Source of the DNA: an uncultured Alphaproteobacteria bacterium
GTDB lineage: Bacteria > Pseudomonadota > Alphaproteobacteria > Caulobacterales > Hyphomonadaceae
Length of the DNA stretch: 5,545 bases
Direction of reading: 5' to 3'
Assembly (NCBI GenBank): GCA_903831485.1
Contig: CAIKXW010000383.1
Coordinates: 1-5,545 of the forward strand
The first letter of the stretch is position 1. Every line of letters begins with the position of its first letter. The notes below the pieces were generated by a model that saw only the letters and a program-made list of their open reading frames with translations, searched no databases and was not told the DNA's origin. The position numbers and the translations under genes are program-made. Of this stretch, positions 4,274 through 5,545 are shown piece after piece.

Positions 4274-5545
4274 CTACCGCGCGAACTTCTTGAAAGTCGG
4301 CCGCTTCGGTTCAACAGCTTCGGCGCCCAGCCTGCGCTTCTTGTCCTCAAGATAGGATGAGAAATCGCCCTCGAACCATTCGACATGGCTCTCGCCTTCG
4401 AAGGCAAGGATGTGCGTGGCGACACGGTCAAGGAACCAGCGGTCGTGGCTGATGATGACAGCGCAGCCCGGGAAATCTTCCAGCGCCGCTTCCAGCGCCT
4501 GCAACGTTTCGACGTCGAGATCGTTGGTCGGTTCGTCGAGCAGCAGCAGGTTCGAGCCTTCCTTCAGCATCTTGGCGAGGTGGACGCGGTTGCGCTCACC
4601 GCCCGAGAGCTGACCGACCTTCTTCTGCTGATCCGCGCCCTTGAAGTTGAATGCGCCCACATAGGCGCGGCTCGGCTGCTCGATACCGCCAACCTCGATG
4701 ATGTCGAGTCCGCCTGAGAGTTCCTGCCACACCGTGTTCTTGTCGTTGAGCGAGTCACGCGACTGGTCGATGTAACCAAGCTTCACGGACTCGCCGACCT
4801 TGAACGTGCCGCCATCGGGCTGCTCGCGGCCGGTGATCATCTTGAACAGCGTGGTCTTGCCCGCACCGTTGGGACCGATCACGCCGACAATGCCGCCCGG
4901 CGGCAGCTTGAACGACAGGTCTTCCATCAGGAGCTTGTCGCCAAAGGCCTTGTTGAGGTGTTCGGCCTCGATGACGACAGAACCGAGACGCGGGCCCGGA
5001 GGAATGCGGATCTGCGCGGTCGTGATCTTCTCGCGCTCCGCCGCCGCCGCCTTCTCCTCGTACGCGTTCATACGAGCCTTGGACTTGGCCTGACGGGCCT
5101 TGGCCGACGAGCGAACCCATTCGAGTTCGCGGGTCATGGATTTCTGCCGGCCGGCTTCCTCGCGCTGTTCCTGCGCAAGTCGCTTGGCCTTCTTCTCCAG
5201 CCACACCGAATAATTCCCCTCATAGGGAATACCCTGACCGCGATCGAGCTCAAGGATCCATGTCGTGATCTGGTCGAGGAAGTAACGGTCGTGCGTGACG
5301 AGGATCACGCAGCCCGGAAAATTCGAAAGGTAGTTCTGCAGCCAGGCCACCGATTCCGCATCGAGGTGGTTGGTCGGCTCGTCCATCAGGATCATGTCGG
5401 GCTTGGACAGCAGCAGCGCGCAGATCGCCGTGCGCCGGATTTCACCGCCCGAAAGCTTGGTCACATCCGCGTCCCCCGGCGGGCAGCGCAGCGCTTCCAT
5501 CGCCATCTCGATCTTGGAATCGATATCCCAGGCATCCGCCGCGTC
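4274..5545 (-). CDS. ettA: Energy-dependent translational throttle protein EttA (N-terminus beyond window)
   Basis: ABC-F ATPase that binds the ribosomal E site and gates the first elongation steps according to ATP/ADP level. The 423 codons present correspond to roughly the last three quarters of a ~555-residue protein. The frame runs open to the window edge (first residues DAADAWDID), so the first Walker A and true start lie outside; the Met at 5506 is internal. Visible in order: first-domain signature LSGGE (31-35), Walker B DEPTNHLD (55-62) and THDRYFLD; the charged linker with the P-site-tRNA-interacting region (about 117-178); second-domain Walker [10 protein letters not shown] (224-232), ELSGGLDII, signature LSGGE (313-317), DEPTNDLD (337-344) and SHDRWFLD. 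The C-terminal [12 protein letters not shown] matches the EttA ending, separating it from Uup and other ABC-F proteins. Both glutamates after the Walker B Asp are intact, so it should be an active ATPase. Confidence 0.95.
   Translation of the reverse strand, partial: DAADAWDIDSKIEMAMEALRCPPGDADVTKLSGGEIRRTAICALLLSKPDMILMDEPTNHLDAESVAWLQNYLSNFPGCVILVTHDRYFLDQITTWILELDRGQGIPYEGNYSVWLEKKAKRLAQEQREEAGRQKSMTRELEWVRSSAKARQAKSKARMNAYEEKAAAAEREKITTAQIRIPPGPRLGSVVIEAEHLNKAFGDKLLMEDLSFKLPPGGIVGVIGPNGAGKTTLFKMITGREQPDGGTFKVGESVKLGYIDQSRDSLNDKNTVWQELSGGLDIIEVGGIEQPSRAYVGAFNFKGADQQKKVGQLSGGERNRVHLAKMLKEGSNLLLLDEPTNDLDVETLQALEAALEDFPGCAVIISHDRWFLDRVATHILAFEGESHVEWFEGDFSSYLEDKKRRLGAEAVEPKRPTFKKFAR

Overview
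The window looks like chromosomal DNA from a GC-rich Gram-negative bacterium, most likely an alphaproteobacterium. Hyphomonadaceae or another Caulobacterales-like lineage is my guess, based on protein style, strong G/C preference at third codon positions, and TonB and EttA genes; no taxonomic marker was tested. There are six protein genes: four on the plus strand in the left two thirds and two on the minus strand on the right. I found no tRNA, rRNA, CRISPR array or insertion sequence.

Positions 1-279 hold no convincing gene. The first ~160 bases are crowded with short perfect hairpins. They are followed by a promoter-like element (TTGACT at 230-235) and two tandem BlaI/MecI-type operator boxes just before the first gene. 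Positions 280-2550 form a compact operon: a BlaI/MecI-family repressor, a BlaR1/MecR1-like M56 membrane metalloprotease whose start overlaps the repressor stop (ATGA), and, 37 bases later with a strong Shine-Dalgarno, a small TonB-family protein. The M56 protein has a periplasmic TonB-C-like domain where classical BlaR1 has its penicillin-binding sensor. That domain closely resembles the C-terminal domain of the next gene, including a shared cysteine pair. The likely logic is autoregulation: the repressor shuts its own operon, a periplasmic signal activates the protease, and the repressor is inactivated, which raises sensor and TonB levels. The signal is unknown, and no beta-lactamase or penicillin-binding protein gene lies in the window.

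Positions 2551-2849 are intergenic and contain two strong inverted repeats. A gene at 2850-3833 follows. It encodes an unrecognised protein with four predicted membrane helices, an Ala/Pro/Glu-rich linker and a C-terminal helix-turn-helix-like segment.

On the minus strand, a VOC/glyoxalase-fold protein (3853-4245) lies 28 bases downstream of ettA (4274 to the window edge), an ABC-F translation factor whose N-terminal part is cut off by the window end. These two are probably cotranscribed and converge on the helix-turn-helix membrane protein gene.
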